Shown: positions 44,510-55,290, counted from the stretch's first letter. The stretch is DNA of 64,000 nucleotides from Hyphomicrobiales bacterium (GCA_900470805.1 UCCA01000003.1:262110-326109), one strand, 5' to 3'. A program made the numbers and translations. The notes: generated by a model from the letters alone, not told the origin.

Positions 44510-46441
44510 ATGGTGGAATCGAATCCGGCACGACCGGAACTATCGCTCGATGTGATCACCATCGGCCGTTCTTCGGTCGATCTCTACGGCCAGCAGATCG
44601 GCTCCAAGCTTGAGGACATCGGGTCTTTCGCCAAGTCGGTCGGCGGCTGCCCGGCCAACATCGCCATCGGCACGGCGCGCCTGGGCCTCAAGTCAGGCCT
44701 GATCACCCGCGTCGGCAACGAGCAGATGGGCCGTTTTATCCGCGAACAATCGGCGCGCGAGGGTGTGGCGACCGACGGCATCGTCACCGACAAGGATCGG
44801 TTGACCGCGCTGGTGCTGCTCGCGGTCGAGGCCGAAGGCGTTTCGCCGATGATCTTCTACCGCTCCGACTGCGCCGACATGGCGCTGGAGGAAGGCGATA
44901 TCGACGAGGCCTATATAAAGTCGTCGCGCGCGGTGCTGGTGTCTGGCACGCATTTCTCCCGCCCGAACACGGAAGCGGCGCAGCGCAAGGCGATCCGCAT
45001 CGCCAAGGCCAATGGCCGCAAGGTGATCTTCGATATCGACTACCGCCCGAACCTCTGGGGCCTTGCCGGCCATGCCGAGGGTTTCGAGCGCTATGTGAAA
45101 TCGGATCGCGTGTCCTCCAAGATGAAGGAGACGCTGCCGGATTGCGACCTGATCGTCGGCACCGAAGAGGAGATCCTGATCGCATCCGGCGCCGACGATG
45201 TGCTGGGTGCGCTGAAAGAGATTCGCCGACTGTCGGCCGCGACCATCGTGCTGAAGCGCGGCGCCATGGGCTGCATCGTCTACGACGGGCCGATTTCCGA
45301 CGATCTCGAAGCCGGCATCATCGGTGAAGGGTTTCCGATCGAGGTGTTCAACGTGCTCGGCGCCGGCGATGCCTTCATGTCCGGCTTCCTGCGGGGATGG
45401 CTGAAGGACGAACCGCTGAAGACCTGCGCCACTTGGGCAAATGCCTGCGGCGCCTTTGCGGTCTCGCGCCTGCTCTGCTCGCCGGAATATCCGACATGGG
45501 CCGAGCTCGATTTCTTCCTGAAGAACGGCAGCAAACATCGCGCGCTGCGCAAGGACGAGGCGATCAACCACATCCATTGGGCCTCGAATCGCAAGGGCGA
45601 CATTCCGCTCCTCATGGCGCTTGCGATCGATCACCGCTCGCAACTGACCAGCGTCTGTGACGAACTCGGCGTCGATTATAAGAAGATCGTGGAATTCAAG
45701 CGGCTGGCGGTCGAGGCTGCGGCACGCGTTGCCGATGGCCGCAGCGGCTACGGCATGCTGATCGACGAGCGCTTCGGCCGTGACGCCTTCTTCGACGCGG
45801 CGACCAAGAATTTCGCCTGGATCGGCCGGCCGGTAGAGCTGCCGGGCTCGAAGCCGCTGCGCTTCGAATTCAGCCAGGATATCGGCTCGCAGCTCACCGA
45901 ATGGCCGCTCGACCATTGCATCAAGTGCCTGTGCTTTTATCATCCCGACGATCCGACCGATCTCAAGGCGGAGCAGCAGGAGAAGCTGCGGACACTGTTC
46001 GAGGCCGCGCGCAAGGTCGGCCGGGAGCTGCTGGTCGAGATCATCGCCAGCAAGAACGGGCCGCTTACCGACGATACGATTTCGACGGCGATGGAAGAGC
46101 TCTACGCGCTCGGCATCAAGCCCGACTGGTGGAAGCTGGAGCCGCAGGCATCCAGCGCTGCATGGAAGAAGATTGATGCTGTCATCGCTAAGAACGATCC
46201 GTGGTGCCGTGGTATCGTGCTGCTCGGGCTGGAGGCACCGGCGGACGAGCTGCTGAAAGGTTTCGAGGCGACGCTAGCGGCTCCGTCGGTCAAGGGCTTT
46301 GCCGTCGGGCGGACGATCTTTGCCGATGCCGCTCGCGCGTGGCTTTCGGGCAAAATCGACGACGAGGGGGCGATATCGGATATGGCCGGACGCTTCCGGG
46401 AGCTGACCGAGGCGTGGTTGAAGACACGCGGGCTGAACTGA
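44510..46441 (+). CDS. iolC: Bifunctional 5-dehydro-2-deoxygluconokinase / DUF2090 protein (IolC fusion)
   Basis: A 643-residue protein. The N-terminal pfkB kinase (about 10-330) has SVGGCPANIAIGTARLG and the catalytic NVLGAGDAFMSGF near 281; it phosphorylates 5-dehydro-2-deoxygluconate in myo-inositol breakdown. The C-terminal half (about 355-640) is a DUF2090 aldolase-like domain starting near LLMALAIDHRSQL, which may supply the following IolJ-type aldolase step, though this is inferred. GGGAGG lies 5 bases upstream of the ATG. It is the first enzyme gene of the iol cluster, behind two operator-like boxes. Confidence 0.92.
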   Translation: MVESNPARPELSLDVITIGRSSVDLYGQQIGSKLEDIGSFAKSVGGCPANIAIGTARLGLKSGLITRVGNEQMGRFIREQSAREGVATDGIVTDKDRLTALVLLAVEAEGVSPMIFYRSDCADMALEEGDIDEAYIKSSRAVLVSGTHFSRPNTEAAQRKAIRIAKANGRKVIFDIDYRPNLWGLAGHAEGFERYVKSDRVSSKMKETLPDCDLIVGTEEEILIASGADDVLGALKEIRRLSAATIVLKRGAMGCIVYDGPISDDLEAGIIGEGFPIEVFNVLGAGDAFMSGFLRGWLKDEPLKTCATWANACGAFAVSRLLCSPEYPTWAELDFFLKNGSKHRALRKDEAINHIHWASNRKGDIPLLMALAIDHRSQLTSVCDELGVDYKKIVEFKRLAVEAAARVADGRSGYGMLIDERFGRDAFFDAATKNFAWIGRPVELPGSKPLRFEFSQDIGSQLTEWPLDHCIKCLCFYHPDDPTDLKAEQQEKLRTLFEAARKVGRELLVEIIASKNGPLTDDTISTAMEELYALGIKPDWWKLEPQASSAAWKKIDAVIAKNDPWCRGIVLLGLEAPADELLKGFEATLAAPSVKGFAVGRTIFADAARAWLSGKIDDEGAISDMAGRFRELTEAWLKTRGLN

Positions 46442-46450
46442 GGAATTAGA

Positions 46451-46607
46451 CCCCTCCCCAACCCCTCCCCACAAGGGGGAGGGGCTTAACCTAGCAGCAC
46501 CCGACGCTTTTCAACTTTAACCTCCGAAGGGTGTGAAACGTTGAAAGACTGGCGAGACGGTGCCACAGGTTAGCCCCTCCCCCTTGTGGGAAGGGGTTGG
46601 GGAGGGG
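46451..46607. repeat. Inverted-repeat element, class B, between iolC and iolD
   Basis: The left arm begins CCCCTCCCCAACCCCTCCCC, then ACAAGGGGGAGGGGCTTAAC (46451-46490). It is matched by the reverse complement at 46569-46607 with very few differences, around about 78 unique bases. Each arm is itself a small hairpin (CCCTCCCC/GGGGAGGG). The shape resembles a short palindromic or MITE-like intergenic element. It does not break the reading frames but adds about 160 bases within the cluster. Confidence 0.78.
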
Positions 46608-46638
46608 AAAACTCTACAAGTGTTGCGGGAGGAGCCTG

Positions 46639-48489
<1,851 letters not shown>

Positions 48490-48513
48490 GTGATTATAGG
48501 TTAGAGCAAGTGG

Positions 48514-48628
48514 CCCCCTCATCCGCCCTTCGGGCACCTTCTCCCCGGTGGGGAGAAGGGGGAACTGGAGAGCACGGCATATCCCTTCTCCCCATTGGGG
48601 AGAAGGTGGCGGCAGCCGGATGAGGGGG
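48514..48628. repeat. Inverted-repeat element, class C, between iolD and iolE
   Basis: CCCCCTCATCCG at the left and CGGATGAGGGGG at the right form outer arms, with inner CACCTTCTCCCC and GGGGAGAAGGTG sequences also inverted. The core contains two GGGGAGAAGGG hairpins. It is distinct in sequence from classes A and B but similar in plan, a compact intergenic palindrome of about 115 bases. Confidence 0.75.
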
Positions 48629-48671
48629 CTCCGGCCTTGCTGATTTGAGAGAATGACGAGGAGAAACACCC

Positions 48672-49589
48672 ATGAAAGCCAAACTCGGCATGTCGCCCAT
48701 CGCGTGGTGGAACGACGATCTTCCCGAACTCAGCGATGACGTATCGCTCGAGGAGTGCCTGCGGCAGTCCCGCGGAGCCGGCTTTACCGGCATGGAACAG
48801 GGGCGCCGTTTCCCCAGCAATCCGCAGGAGATGCTGCCGATACTGCGCGCCGCGGATGTGACGCTGTGCGGCGGCTGGTTTTCGGGCACGCTTGTCGATG
48901 AGGAGCTTGCGGCCAACAAGGACCGTATCGCGCCGATGATCGCGCTGTTCAAGGCGGTCAACGCGCCCTGCATCGTCTATGGCGAGGTCGGGCGCTCGAT
49001 CCAGGGCGACCGCTCCAAGCCGCTCGCCACCAAGCCAAAGCTCTCCGACGACGAGATGAAGGCCTATGGACGTCGGCTGACGGAATTCGGCGAATGGTGC
49101 GCCGAGCAGGGCATGCCGCTTTCCTACCACCATCACATGGCAGCCGTCGTCGAGACCGAGCCGGAACTCGACGCCTTCATGCGCAATTCGGGCGAAGGCA
49201 TTCCGCTCCTGCTCGATGCCGGGCATCTGGCCTTTGCCGGCGGCGACGTGCTGCGCGCCATCGACAACCATCACGCCCGCATCAACCACGTCCACGTCAA
49301 GGATATCCGCCAGTCGGTCGTCGATGGGCTGGATCGGAGCCGCCAGTCCTTCCTCGACGCGGTGGCGCTCGGCGCGTTCACAGTGCCGGGCGACGGCTCG
49401 CTCGATTTCGGCGCAATCGTCAAGCGATTCGCCGATTATGGCTACGAAGGCTGGTTCGTCGTCGAGGCCGAACAGGATCCGCGCAAGGCGCCGCCACAGA
49501 AGATGGCGGAGGTCGGTCATGCGGAATTGATGCGGGTGATGACGGCAGCTGGCTATACGGTGGAAACGGAAGGGTTTCCGAAGGGATAA
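48672..49589 (+). CDS. iolE: Myo-inosose-2 dehydratase
   Basis: A 305-residue TIM-barrel of the xylose-isomerase-like fold that dehydrates 2-keto-myo-inositol. Visible are GMSPIAWWNDDLPEL at the start, the metal-region residues in LSYHHHMAAVVET, LLLDAGHLAFAGGD and NHVHVKDIR, and EGWFVVEAEQDP near the end. It feeds IolD. The start at MKAKLGMSPI is used. It is separated from iolD by a palindromic element of class C. Confidence 0.95.
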   Translation: MKAKLGMSPIAWWNDDLPELSDDVSLEECLRQSRGAGFTGMEQGRRFPSNPQEMLPILRAADVTLCGGWFSGTLVDEELAANKDRIAPMIALFKAVNAPCIVYGEVGRSIQGDRSKPLATKPKLSDDEMKAYGRRLTEFGEWCAEQGMPLSYHHHMAAVVETEPELDAFMRNSGEGIPLLLDAGHLAFAGGDVLRAIDNHHARINHVHVKDIRQSVVDGLDRSRQSFLDAVALGAFTVPGDGSLDFGAIVKRFADYGYEGWFVVEAEQDPRKAPPQKMAEVGHAELMRVMTAAGYTVETEGFPKG

Positions 49590-49618
49590 TTTTCGGCGGG
49601 AACCGTGCGTGCGACACT

Positions 49619-49645
49619 CCCCTCCGTGCGGCCGGACAGAGGGGG
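49619..49645. repeat. Short remnant of a class A-like palindrome before iolB
   Basis: CCCCTCCGTGCGGCCGGACA followed by GAGGGGG keeps the CCGGACAGAGGG end of the class A element with a small inverted CCCCTC arm. It appears to be a worn or minimal copy of about 27 bases between iolE and iolB. Confidence 0.5.
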
Positions 49646-49684
49646 TGACCCGCCAAGAAGTTTATCATTTCGAGGAGACACAGA

Positions 49685-50482
49685 ATGCCAAACCTCAAAG
49701 TCAAACCAACCGGCACGCATGGGCGCGTCAGCCACGTGACGCCCGAAAGCGCCGGCTGGACCTATGTCGGCTTCGACCTGCATCGGCTGAAGCCCGGTGA
49801 GACGGTTTCGGGCGAGACCGGCGAGCGCGAGGTCTGCCTCGTCTGGGTGAGCGGTAAGGGCAAGGCCAGCGCCGGGACACGGGATTTCGGCACGCTCGGT
49901 GAGCGCATGAGCCCGTTCGACGGCGCACCGCACGCGCTCTACATTCCGATGGAATCGGCCTGGTCGGTGACCGCCGAAACAGATCTCGAACTCGCGGTCT
50001 GTTCGGCGCCTGGCGGTGGAACTTACGAAGCCAAGGTGATCCCGCCGGGTACGCATCCGCCGTTGACACGCGGCAAGGGCACCAATGTCCGCCACGTCAA
50101 CAATATCATGCCGGAGGACGACGCATCGGCGCATTCGTTGCTGGTCGTCGAGGTGATCACGCCCGGTGGGCATACGTCCTCCTACCCGCCGCACAAGCAC
50201 GACCAGGACAACCTGCCGAACGAGAGCTTCCTCGAGGAGACCTATTATCATCGCCTCAACCCGCCGCAGGGCTTCGGCTTCCAGCGCGTCTACACCGACG
50301 ATCGCTCGCTCGACGAGGCGATGGTGCTGGAGGACGGCGACGTGACGCTGGTTCCCAAGGGGTATCACCCATGCGCCGCCACCCATGGCTATGATCTCTA
50401 CTATCTCAACGTCATGGCCGGGCCGAAGCGCGTGTGGAAATTCTACAACGCGCCCGAGCATGAATGGCTGCTCAAGGCATAG
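49685..50482 (+). CDS. iolB: 5-deoxy-glucuronate isomerase
   Basis: A 265-residue double-cupin enzyme that converts 5-deoxyglucuronate to 5-dehydro-2-deoxygluconate, the IolC substrate. The second cupin metal site is in SSYPPHKHDQD with NESFLEETYYHR (glutamate) and the late histidine in GYHPCAATHGYD. It completes the run C-D-E-B; the inositol dehydrogenase and transporter genes are not in this window. A hairpin follows the stop. Confidence 0.95.
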   Translation: MPNLKVKPTGTHGRVSHVTPESAGWTYVGFDLHRLKPGETVSGETGEREVCLVWVSGKGKASAGTRDFGTLGERMSPFDGAPHALYIPMESAWSVTAETDLELAVCSAPGGGTYEAKVIPPGTHPPLTRGKGTNVRHVNNIMPEDDASAHSLLVVEVITPGGHTSSYPPHKHDQDNLPNESFLEETYYHRLNPPQGFGFQRVYTDDRSLDEAMVLEDGDVTLVPKGYHPCAATHGYDLYYLNVMAGPKRVWKFYNAPEHEWLLKA

Positions 50483-50504
50483 GACTAAGCGAAAGCAACA
50501 TGAT

Positions 50505-50533
50505 CGAAAGCCGCGCCCGTTGCGCGGCTTTCG
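50505..50533. terminator. Hairpin terminator after iolB
   Basis: CGAAAGCCGCGC and GCGCGGCTTTCG pair perfectly over 12 bases with a 5-base loop. The stem is followed on the plus strand by CTATTAC, a weak T-run. It separates the iol cluster from a convergent gene on the other strand. Confidence 0.6.
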
Positions 50534-50553
50534 CTATTACGTGACCTGACACC

Positions 50554-50985
50554 TCAGATCTCAAGTACGAGTTGCGGCAGACTGTTCGAGGTCTTGCGCG
50601 GCGAGACACCGTTTTCATCGACCTGCGCATTCACTCTTTGGCGAAATGCCGAGAAGCTGTCGAAAGTGACAACATCGACGGGTTCGTCGAAGTGGATGGT
50701 CAAATGGTGCAGTCCGCCGGATAAGGCAGCGAGTGCCAACACCTTGCCTGTGAAAGGCTGGTTGAGATAGCGGCCACGGATGCGCGCGCCGACGGCGAGC
50801 GAGGCCATGGGCGGCGTATTCGATCGACCGGCAAGCGCAGAAAGCGTGTTCCAGTCGCGCTCGCCATACTGCTTGGCAATGAGTTCGAGCGCGGCGCTGT
50901 GGGATATTGGCGTTTGGTTTGCGTCCATTGCCTGACGCAACCGCTTCGCCTGAGCCTTCAGATCGTCGATCGAAGGATAGTTCAT
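50554..50985 (-). CDS. Glyoxalase_8-like (glyoxalase superfamily N-terminal type) protein
   Basis: A 143-residue soluble protein. The N-terminal helix-rich part, SIDDLKAQAKRLRQAM then LIAKQYGERDWNTLSAL, and the beta-rich end IRGRYLNQPFTGKVLAL and SFSAFRQRVNAQVDENG match a family often annotated as glyoxalase superfamily. No clear metal-binding His/Glu set is seen, so enzymatic activity is doubtful. The start at MNYPSIDD is chosen; earlier codons run into unrelated sequence. Function unknown. Confidence 0.75.
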   Translation of the reverse strand: MNYPSIDDLKAQAKRLRQAMDANQTPISHSAALELIAKQYGERDWNTLSALAGRSNTPPMASLAVGARIRGRYLNQPFTGKVLALAALSGGLHHLTIHFDEPVDVVTFDSFSAFRQRVNAQVDENGVSPRKTSNSLPQLVLEI

Positions 50986-51324
50986 GGGTTCAGCCTTTTC
51001 CAAAGGCATGCCGTTTCGACTATAAGTGGGAGCTCGCATTGCCATCAGCCAGCATGCGCAAAAGGGCTGTGACCGTTCATTTCCCGAGAGCTTCACCATG
51101 GATTTTTCATCCGCGAGCGGCTGGCGTCTCGAACCGTCCCTCATATGCGCGACGGACCGGCTTCTGTCAATCTGAGTATTTTTACGGCAAACTCCGCATT
51201 TACTGCCTAAAAATGGGACTTTTCATCCTCACGATCCGCATAAGCTTATACTTTTAAAGATCTTTTTCAGAACTATTCAGCACACTTGGCCTAGATTGAA
51301 ACCAGACAACAAGCGGGGGCGAAC
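50986..51324. other. Divergent intergenic region between glyoxalase-like and PilZ-like genes
   Basis: About 340 bases, AT-rich near 51180-51290, holding the promoters of both divergent genes presumably. No additional frame or repeat was recognised. Confidence 0.5.
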
Positions 51325-51669
51325 ATGGCCTTTCAGATGAACCTCGACACCATCCATCCCGAGCCGGAGCAGGCTTATCGCGAATTCGCACTGGATCGTC
51401 CAGGCAAGGTCATTTTCGTCGGCCATCATCTCAGCACCGCTACCCAGATCCGTTGCCTGATCCGCAGCATCACGCTTGCCGGCGCGACGATCGAGGTCAA
51501 TCCCGGCATCGAGATGCCGAACCACTTCTTCCTTGAAATCCTAGGTATTCATGACGAGATTGGCGCCACGCTGGTGAAGCGCGAAGGCGAGATCGCTACG
51601 ATCAGTTTTAACATGCTGATCAATGCCGAGTTCCTCCACCACGTCCTGCGGCTCAACTTCGAGACCTGA
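51325..51669 (+). CDS. PilZ-like small protein, degenerate motif
   Basis: A 114-residue protein that aligns along its length with the PilZ protein encoded at 52851: LDRPGKVIFV against VKRPARIMAV, LAGATIEVNP against RGGATLLVAS, FFLEILGI against YYLNILGL. The second PilZ motif (D-x-S-x-x-G) is replaced by SITLAGA, and the first lacks the paired arginines. It may not bind c-di-GMP, or may act as a partner. It is monocistronic, followed by a bidirectional terminator. Confidence 0.7.
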   Translation: MAFQMNLDTIHPEPEQAYREFALDRPGKVIFVGHHLSTATQIRCLIRSITLAGATIEVNPGIEMPNHFFLEILGIHDEIGATLVKREGEIATISFNMLINAEFLHHVLRLNFET

Positions 51670-51675
51670 TTGTTA

Positions 51676-51705
51676 CGAAAAATCGCGGGCAAGAGCCCGC
51701 GATTT
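51676..51705. terminator. Bidirectional terminator between PilZ-like and host-attachment genes
   Basis: AAATCGCGGGC and GCCCGCGATTT pair perfectly over 11 bases with a 4-base loop. The minus strand runs into TTTCGTAAC right after the stem. It stands between two convergent stops. Confidence 0.8.
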
Positions 51706-51733
51706 CCTTGAACAATCCTCGCAGAATCGGCGC

Positions 51734-52180
51734 TCAAGCCGCAAGGCGGCGCTGAATCTGATCAACCGGCATATTGGTATAATCCTTGGGGATTTCCGCC
51801 GAAATCACGGCCTGCGCCTCGACACTAAGATTGCCGCGCAAGGTGCCCAGCGCGCGCGGCGGAGCGATGAGCACGATGTTGGTCGCTTCGTCATCCTTGA
51901 TCAAATCATCCAGCTTGAACGCGATCTGCTTGAGAAACTCAGCTTCGGCCTGATCGTGCCAGTCGGTTTCCTGAACAGCGCTACCGCTCGTTCCGTTGGC
52001 TGCATGCGTGCGCCCCGGCTTTCCGGTGCCGAGTTCCCGGTCTGGCTCGTTTGGTTGAGCCAAGGTTTCCTTGACCTTCAAATCAATGCTCATGACGTCG
52101 CCGTCGTTCTGCATGATGAGAGCCTTTCCTCCGTCGCATACGACAACCCAGGAATGTCTTGGCACTCTGATATCAGCCAT
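51734..52180 (-). CDS. Host attachment family protein (PF10116-like)
   Basis: A 148-residue protein of the host attachment (AtsE-like) family, which resembles the eRF1/baeRF fold. Landmarks are HSWVVVCDGGKALIMQN at the start, a variable charged middle (AQPNEPDRELGTGKPGRTHA) and NIVLIAPPRALGTLR near residue 110. The name comes from an attachment phenotype in Agrobacterium; the molecular role is unclear. A strong GAGGAGAT site precedes the ATG. It is divergent from the DUF2177 gene. Confidence 0.82.
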   Translation of the reverse strand: MADIRVPRHSWVVVCDGGKALIMQNDGDVMSIDLKVKETLAQPNEPDRELGTGKPGRTHAANGTSGSAVQETDWHDQAEAEFLKQIAFKLDDLIKDDEATNIVLIAPPRALGTLRGNLSVEAQAVISAEIPKDYTNMPVDQIQRRLAA

Positions 52181-52340
52181 CTTGATCTCCTCATGTGATC
52201 TCCGGAGCGCAGGGGTGCGCGCCTTCAACACAGTGCAAACGTGCGGGCCGCGAAAGAGTTCGGCTATTTCGGAGATTTCACGCGGCAGGCGATCCAATCA
52301 CCGTCGATGGCGTAGAAGATGAGGCAACAGGGAAAATCCA

Positions 52341-52742
52341 ATGAGAACCGCTCTTGTCGCTTACGCCGGATCGCTGACCACACTGCTCGTCCTGGATGCC
52401 GTCTGGCTCGGGCTTATCGCCCGAACCTTCTATCGCGATCAGCTTGGGGAAATGATGCTGCCATCGCCCAATCTTGGCGTGGCTGCGGTATTCTATCTGT
52501 TCTTCGCCGTTGCCGTCGTAGTGCTCGCCGTTTATCCGGCAATTGCGTCCGGCTCGGTGTGGACCGCCCTCGCCTATGGCTTGATTCTCGGACTGGCGGC
52601 CTACGGGACATACGACATCACCAATCTCGCCACGTTGAAGAACTGGCCGCTGATGATGAGCCTTGTCGATCTCGCCTGGGGTGGTTTCGTCACGGCGGCG
52701 ACCGCTGCTGGTGGGTTTGTGGCGGTCCGTGCGCTCGGTTAA
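52341..52742 (+). CDS. DUF2177 membrane protein
   Basis: A 133-residue protein with four hydrophobic segments, as in DUF2177. LLVLDAVWLGLIARTFYRDQ, AYGTYDITNLATLKNWPL and the last helix are visible, typical family pieces. The Asp and Trp residues in the first helix and the polar YDITN sequence may line a site. No function is established. It has its own promoter region opposite the attachment gene. Confidence 0.85.
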   Translation: MRTALVAYAGSLTTLLVLDAVWLGLIARTFYRDQLGEMMLPSPNLGVAAVFYLFFAVAVVVLAVYPAIASGSVWTALAYGLILGLAAYGTYDITNLATLKNWPLMMSLVDLAWGGFVTAATAAGGFVAVRALG

Positions 52743-52850
52743 ATCTTGCTTCACTAAACTTCTAACGACTTCGTTGATGATTGCGCAAATCATTCGTGTG
52801 ACGCTCCACGTGCAGGACTAGGATTTTACTAGTTTCAGGAGCGCAATTGC

Positions 52851-53246
52851 ATGCCGATGCTGAACGCCACACACCTTGCAACCGTCAAGTCGGAGATCTA
52901 CGAGACACGGTGGGAGCAGTTCAATGTGAAGCGCCCTGCCCGCATCATGGCCGTTCGGCCCTGCCTTACCGGGGTTTCGATGCGCAGTGCCGAAATCATC
53001 GACATCTCGCGTGGTGGCGCGACACTGCTGGTCGCGTCCGCAACCGGTCTTCCCAAGCACTATTACCTCAACATCCTCGGCCTCGCCTACCGCATCGGGT
53101 GTGCTGAAGTGTCCCGTCGAAACGAGCGGCTGCATGTGCGCTTCATCAACTCGCTGGAGCCCGACGTGCTTCGACGCGTGGTTCGCGCGGACTTCATGAT
53201 CGGCAACACGGAAGCGATCAACGCCAGCCGCACGATCAGCATGTAA
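52851..53246 (+). CDS. PilZ-domain protein
   Basis: A 131-residue protein with the PilZ second motif DISRGGA (D-x-S-x-x-G) near residue 54. A basic FNVKRPARIMAV region holds the likely arginines of the first motif, though RxxxR is imperfect. It probably binds c-di-GMP, which fits the EAL protein elsewhere in the window, but the partner is unknown. It is a paralogue of the gene at 51325, which lacks this motif. It is free-standing. Confidence 0.8.
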   Translation: MPMLNATHLATVKSEIYETRWEQFNVKRPARIMAVRPCLTGVSMRSAEIIDISRGGATLLVASATGLPKHYYLNILGLAYRIGCAEVSRRNERLHVRFINSLEPDVLRRVVRADFMIGNTEAINASRTISM

Positions 53247-53336
53247 TCAGGCTTTCCAGAGAATAATCTTTCTTGCCTTGGCATGATCGGCGCCTATTGT
53301 TGGCGCGATTTTCACAGCCTCGGGACATGCCTTAGA

Positions 53337-54449
53337 ATGACTGCCTTTTCGCGCTTCACACCGCTTGTCAGCGCCCTGCCCTCCACAGTTCCCTTCGTCG
53401 GCCCGGAAGCGATCGGGCGCCAGCGCGGCCTCGTCGTCAAGGCGCGCATCGGCGCCAATGAAAACGGCTTCGGCCCGGCGCCATCGGTGCTTGCGGTCAT
53501 GCGCGAACAGGCAGACGACATCTGGAAGTACAGCGATCCGGAAAATTACGAACTGAAGCAGGCGCTGTCCGCGCATCTCGGCACCTCCTCCGCCAACATC
53601 GCGATCGGCGGTGGCGTCGACGAGCTGCTGGGCCAGATCGTGCGGCTGGTGATCGATCCCGGCGCGCCCGTTGTCACCTCGTTCGGCGGCTACCCGACGT
53701 TCAACTTCCATGTCGCCGGATTTGGCGGCCGCTTGGTCACCGTTCCCTATGCGGGGGATCGCGAGGATCTCGGCGGGCTTCTGGACGCGGTCAAACACGA
53801 GAATGCGCCGCTCGTCTACCTCGCCAACCCCGACAATCCGATGGGAAGCTGGTGGGATGCGGACAGCGTGATCTCCTTCGCGCGGGCGCTGCCGGAGACG
53901 ACGCTGCTGGTTCTTGACGAAGCCTATAGCGAAACCGGACCGGCAGACGCACTGCCACCCATCGCCTCACTGATCGATCTGCCGAATGTCATCCGCACGC
54001 GCACCTTCTCCAAAGCCTATGGTCTGGCCGGTGCCCGTGTCGGCTATGCCATCTCGACGCCGGGCACGGCGCTCGCCTTTGACAAGATCCGCAACCATTT
54101 CGGCATGAACCGTCTGGCGACGGCAGCCGCGCTGGCCGCCGTGAACGATCAGGCCTATCTGCGCGAAGTGGTCGAGAATATTCACGCGGCGCGGGAGCGG
54201 ATTGCGGCCATCGCCAAGGCCAATGGTCTTGCGCCGCTACCGTCGGCGACCAACTTCGTTGCCATCGATGCCGGCCGCGACGGCACTTACGCAAAGGCAA
54301 TCGTGGATGGGCTGATGCAGCATGGCGTGTTCATCCGCATGCCGGGTGTCGCACCGCTCAACCGCTGCATTCGCGTCAGTGTCGGGCCTGCCGCCGATAT
54401 GGATCTGTTCGAATCCGCGCTGCCGCAGGTTTTGAAAGCGATCGACTGA
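53337..54449 (+). CDS. HisC-like PLP-dependent aminotransferase
   Basis: A 370-residue fold-type I aminotransferase of the histidinol-phosphate aminotransferase class. The PLP lysine is in RTFSKAYGLAGARVGY near residue 224. LANPDNPMG and LLVLDEAYSE form the cofactor pocket, and a basic IRVSVG segment near the end binds the substrate carboxylate. Its real substrate may be histidinol phosphate or an aromatic amino acid. The start giving MTAFSRFTPLVS is chosen. There is no his operon around it. Confidence 0.86.
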   Translation: MTAFSRFTPLVSALPSTVPFVGPEAIGRQRGLVVKARIGANENGFGPAPSVLAVMREQADDIWKYSDPENYELKQALSAHLGTSSANIAIGGGVDELLGQIVRLVIDPGAPVVTSFGGYPTFNFHVAGFGGRLVTVPYAGDREDLGGLLDAVKHENAPLVYLANPDNPMGSWWDADSVISFARALPETTLLVLDEAYSETGPADALPPIASLIDLPNVIRTRTFSKAYGLAGARVGYAISTPGTALAFDKIRNHFGMNRLATAAALAAVNDQAYLREVVENIHAARERIAAIAKANGLAPLPSATNFVAIDAGRDGTYAKAIVDGLMQHGVFIRMPGVAPLNRCIRVSVGPAADMDLFESALPQVLKAID

Positions 54450-54462
54450 GACCAAACGACAA

Positions 54463-54498
54463 GAACCGCGCCGGCCTTGTTCCTGCCGGTCGCGGTTC
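54463..54498. terminator. Hairpin after the HisC-like gene
   Basis: GAACCGCG plus CCGGC pairs with GCCGG and CGCGGTTC, with one bulged base and a 9-base loop, 13 bases after the stop. No T-run follows, so strength is uncertain. Confidence 0.45.
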
Positions 54499-54586
54499 GA
54501 TATGTCGGCGTAGGTCGCGCAATGCGCCTCGCCAGCCCCCTCTTCGAGGTTATTATTTTTATTGAATTACTGTCGGTGACGATTTC

Positions 54587-54853
54587 TTAGTGGACCGTCA
54601 TCCATTCGCGGGCGGCGCGCAGCGCCTCGGCGAGCTGCATCTTGTCCATGCTGGCCGCGAGATCGGCGCGCAGTTCGGCGGCGCGATCGTGACCCTTGAT
54701 TGCGGCGATGTTCAGCCATTTGTGGGCCGCGACGAGATCGACGGAGCATCCGCGACCTGTCGCATACATCAGACCCATTTCGCAGAAGACGTCGGCGTTG
54801 TTCTCGCCACCCATGGTGGCCATTTCAGCATTATGCATTTCAAAGCGTGCCAT
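54587..54853 (-). CDS. Sel1-repeat-like small protein (88 residues)
   Basis: A protein with one clear Sel1/TPR-like unit: MGLMYATGRGCSVDLVAAHK then WLNIAAIKGHDRAAELRADL (about residues 27-66). The end continues helically. Sel1 repeats mediate protein contacts. No signal peptide is seen. The start MARFEMHNAE is supported by the frame and the absence of a better codon. The function is unknown; similar small Sel1 proteins occur in rhizobia as hypothetical proteins. Confidence 0.75.
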   Translation of the reverse strand: MARFEMHNAEMATMGGENNADVFCEMGLMYATGRGCSVDLVAAHKWLNIAAIKGHDRAAELRADLAASMDKMQLAEALRAAREWMTVH

Positions 54854-55290
54854 CGGTTTTATCCCTGTTTAGCCTGTTGTCGACTTGCCCTGTTTTACCT
54901 CCGAGCCTTGCCGTCTAACGCGGCTTCTGGTCTCTTCGGTTCGGCGGGTTTGCCCCGCTCGTTTGATGGGTTCACTATGCGGCATGGGCTTCAAAAAACG
55001 CCTAAAATGCATGATTAATTTGAGACAAACAAAGTGCAAACGCTTGGTAAATTTGGGTTTTTGTTAAACATCGGATCGCCTGCGCATTAAGGATTCCGGC
55101 GTTCGCTTAAGAGAAAATTCAGATTTCAGAATCAACCATTCGTTCACCACGAAATCAGCTGCGAAATGAAGATGCGCCATTATCAGCACGTTTCGCTCCC
55201 GCATTCTCCGGCATTTCGACAGTCCAAATATTTACGTTTACGTTCGCGTCAGATAGTTTTCGCGGCCATGGGACATCAGGGAGGTAAAAG
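54854..55290. other. Divergent intergenic region, about 440 bases
   Basis: It lies between the Sel1-like gene and the DUF2147 gene, which are divergent, so it holds both promoters. AT-rich at 55000-55080 with GTTAAAC and CATTAAGG pieces but no full CtrA box. I see no gene. Confidence 0.5.

Noticed and set aside
46451..46607. A rho-independent terminator between iolC and iolD
   Set aside because: The arms are too far apart (about 78 bases) with no T-run, and the downstream genes belong to the same pathway. A repeat element fits better.
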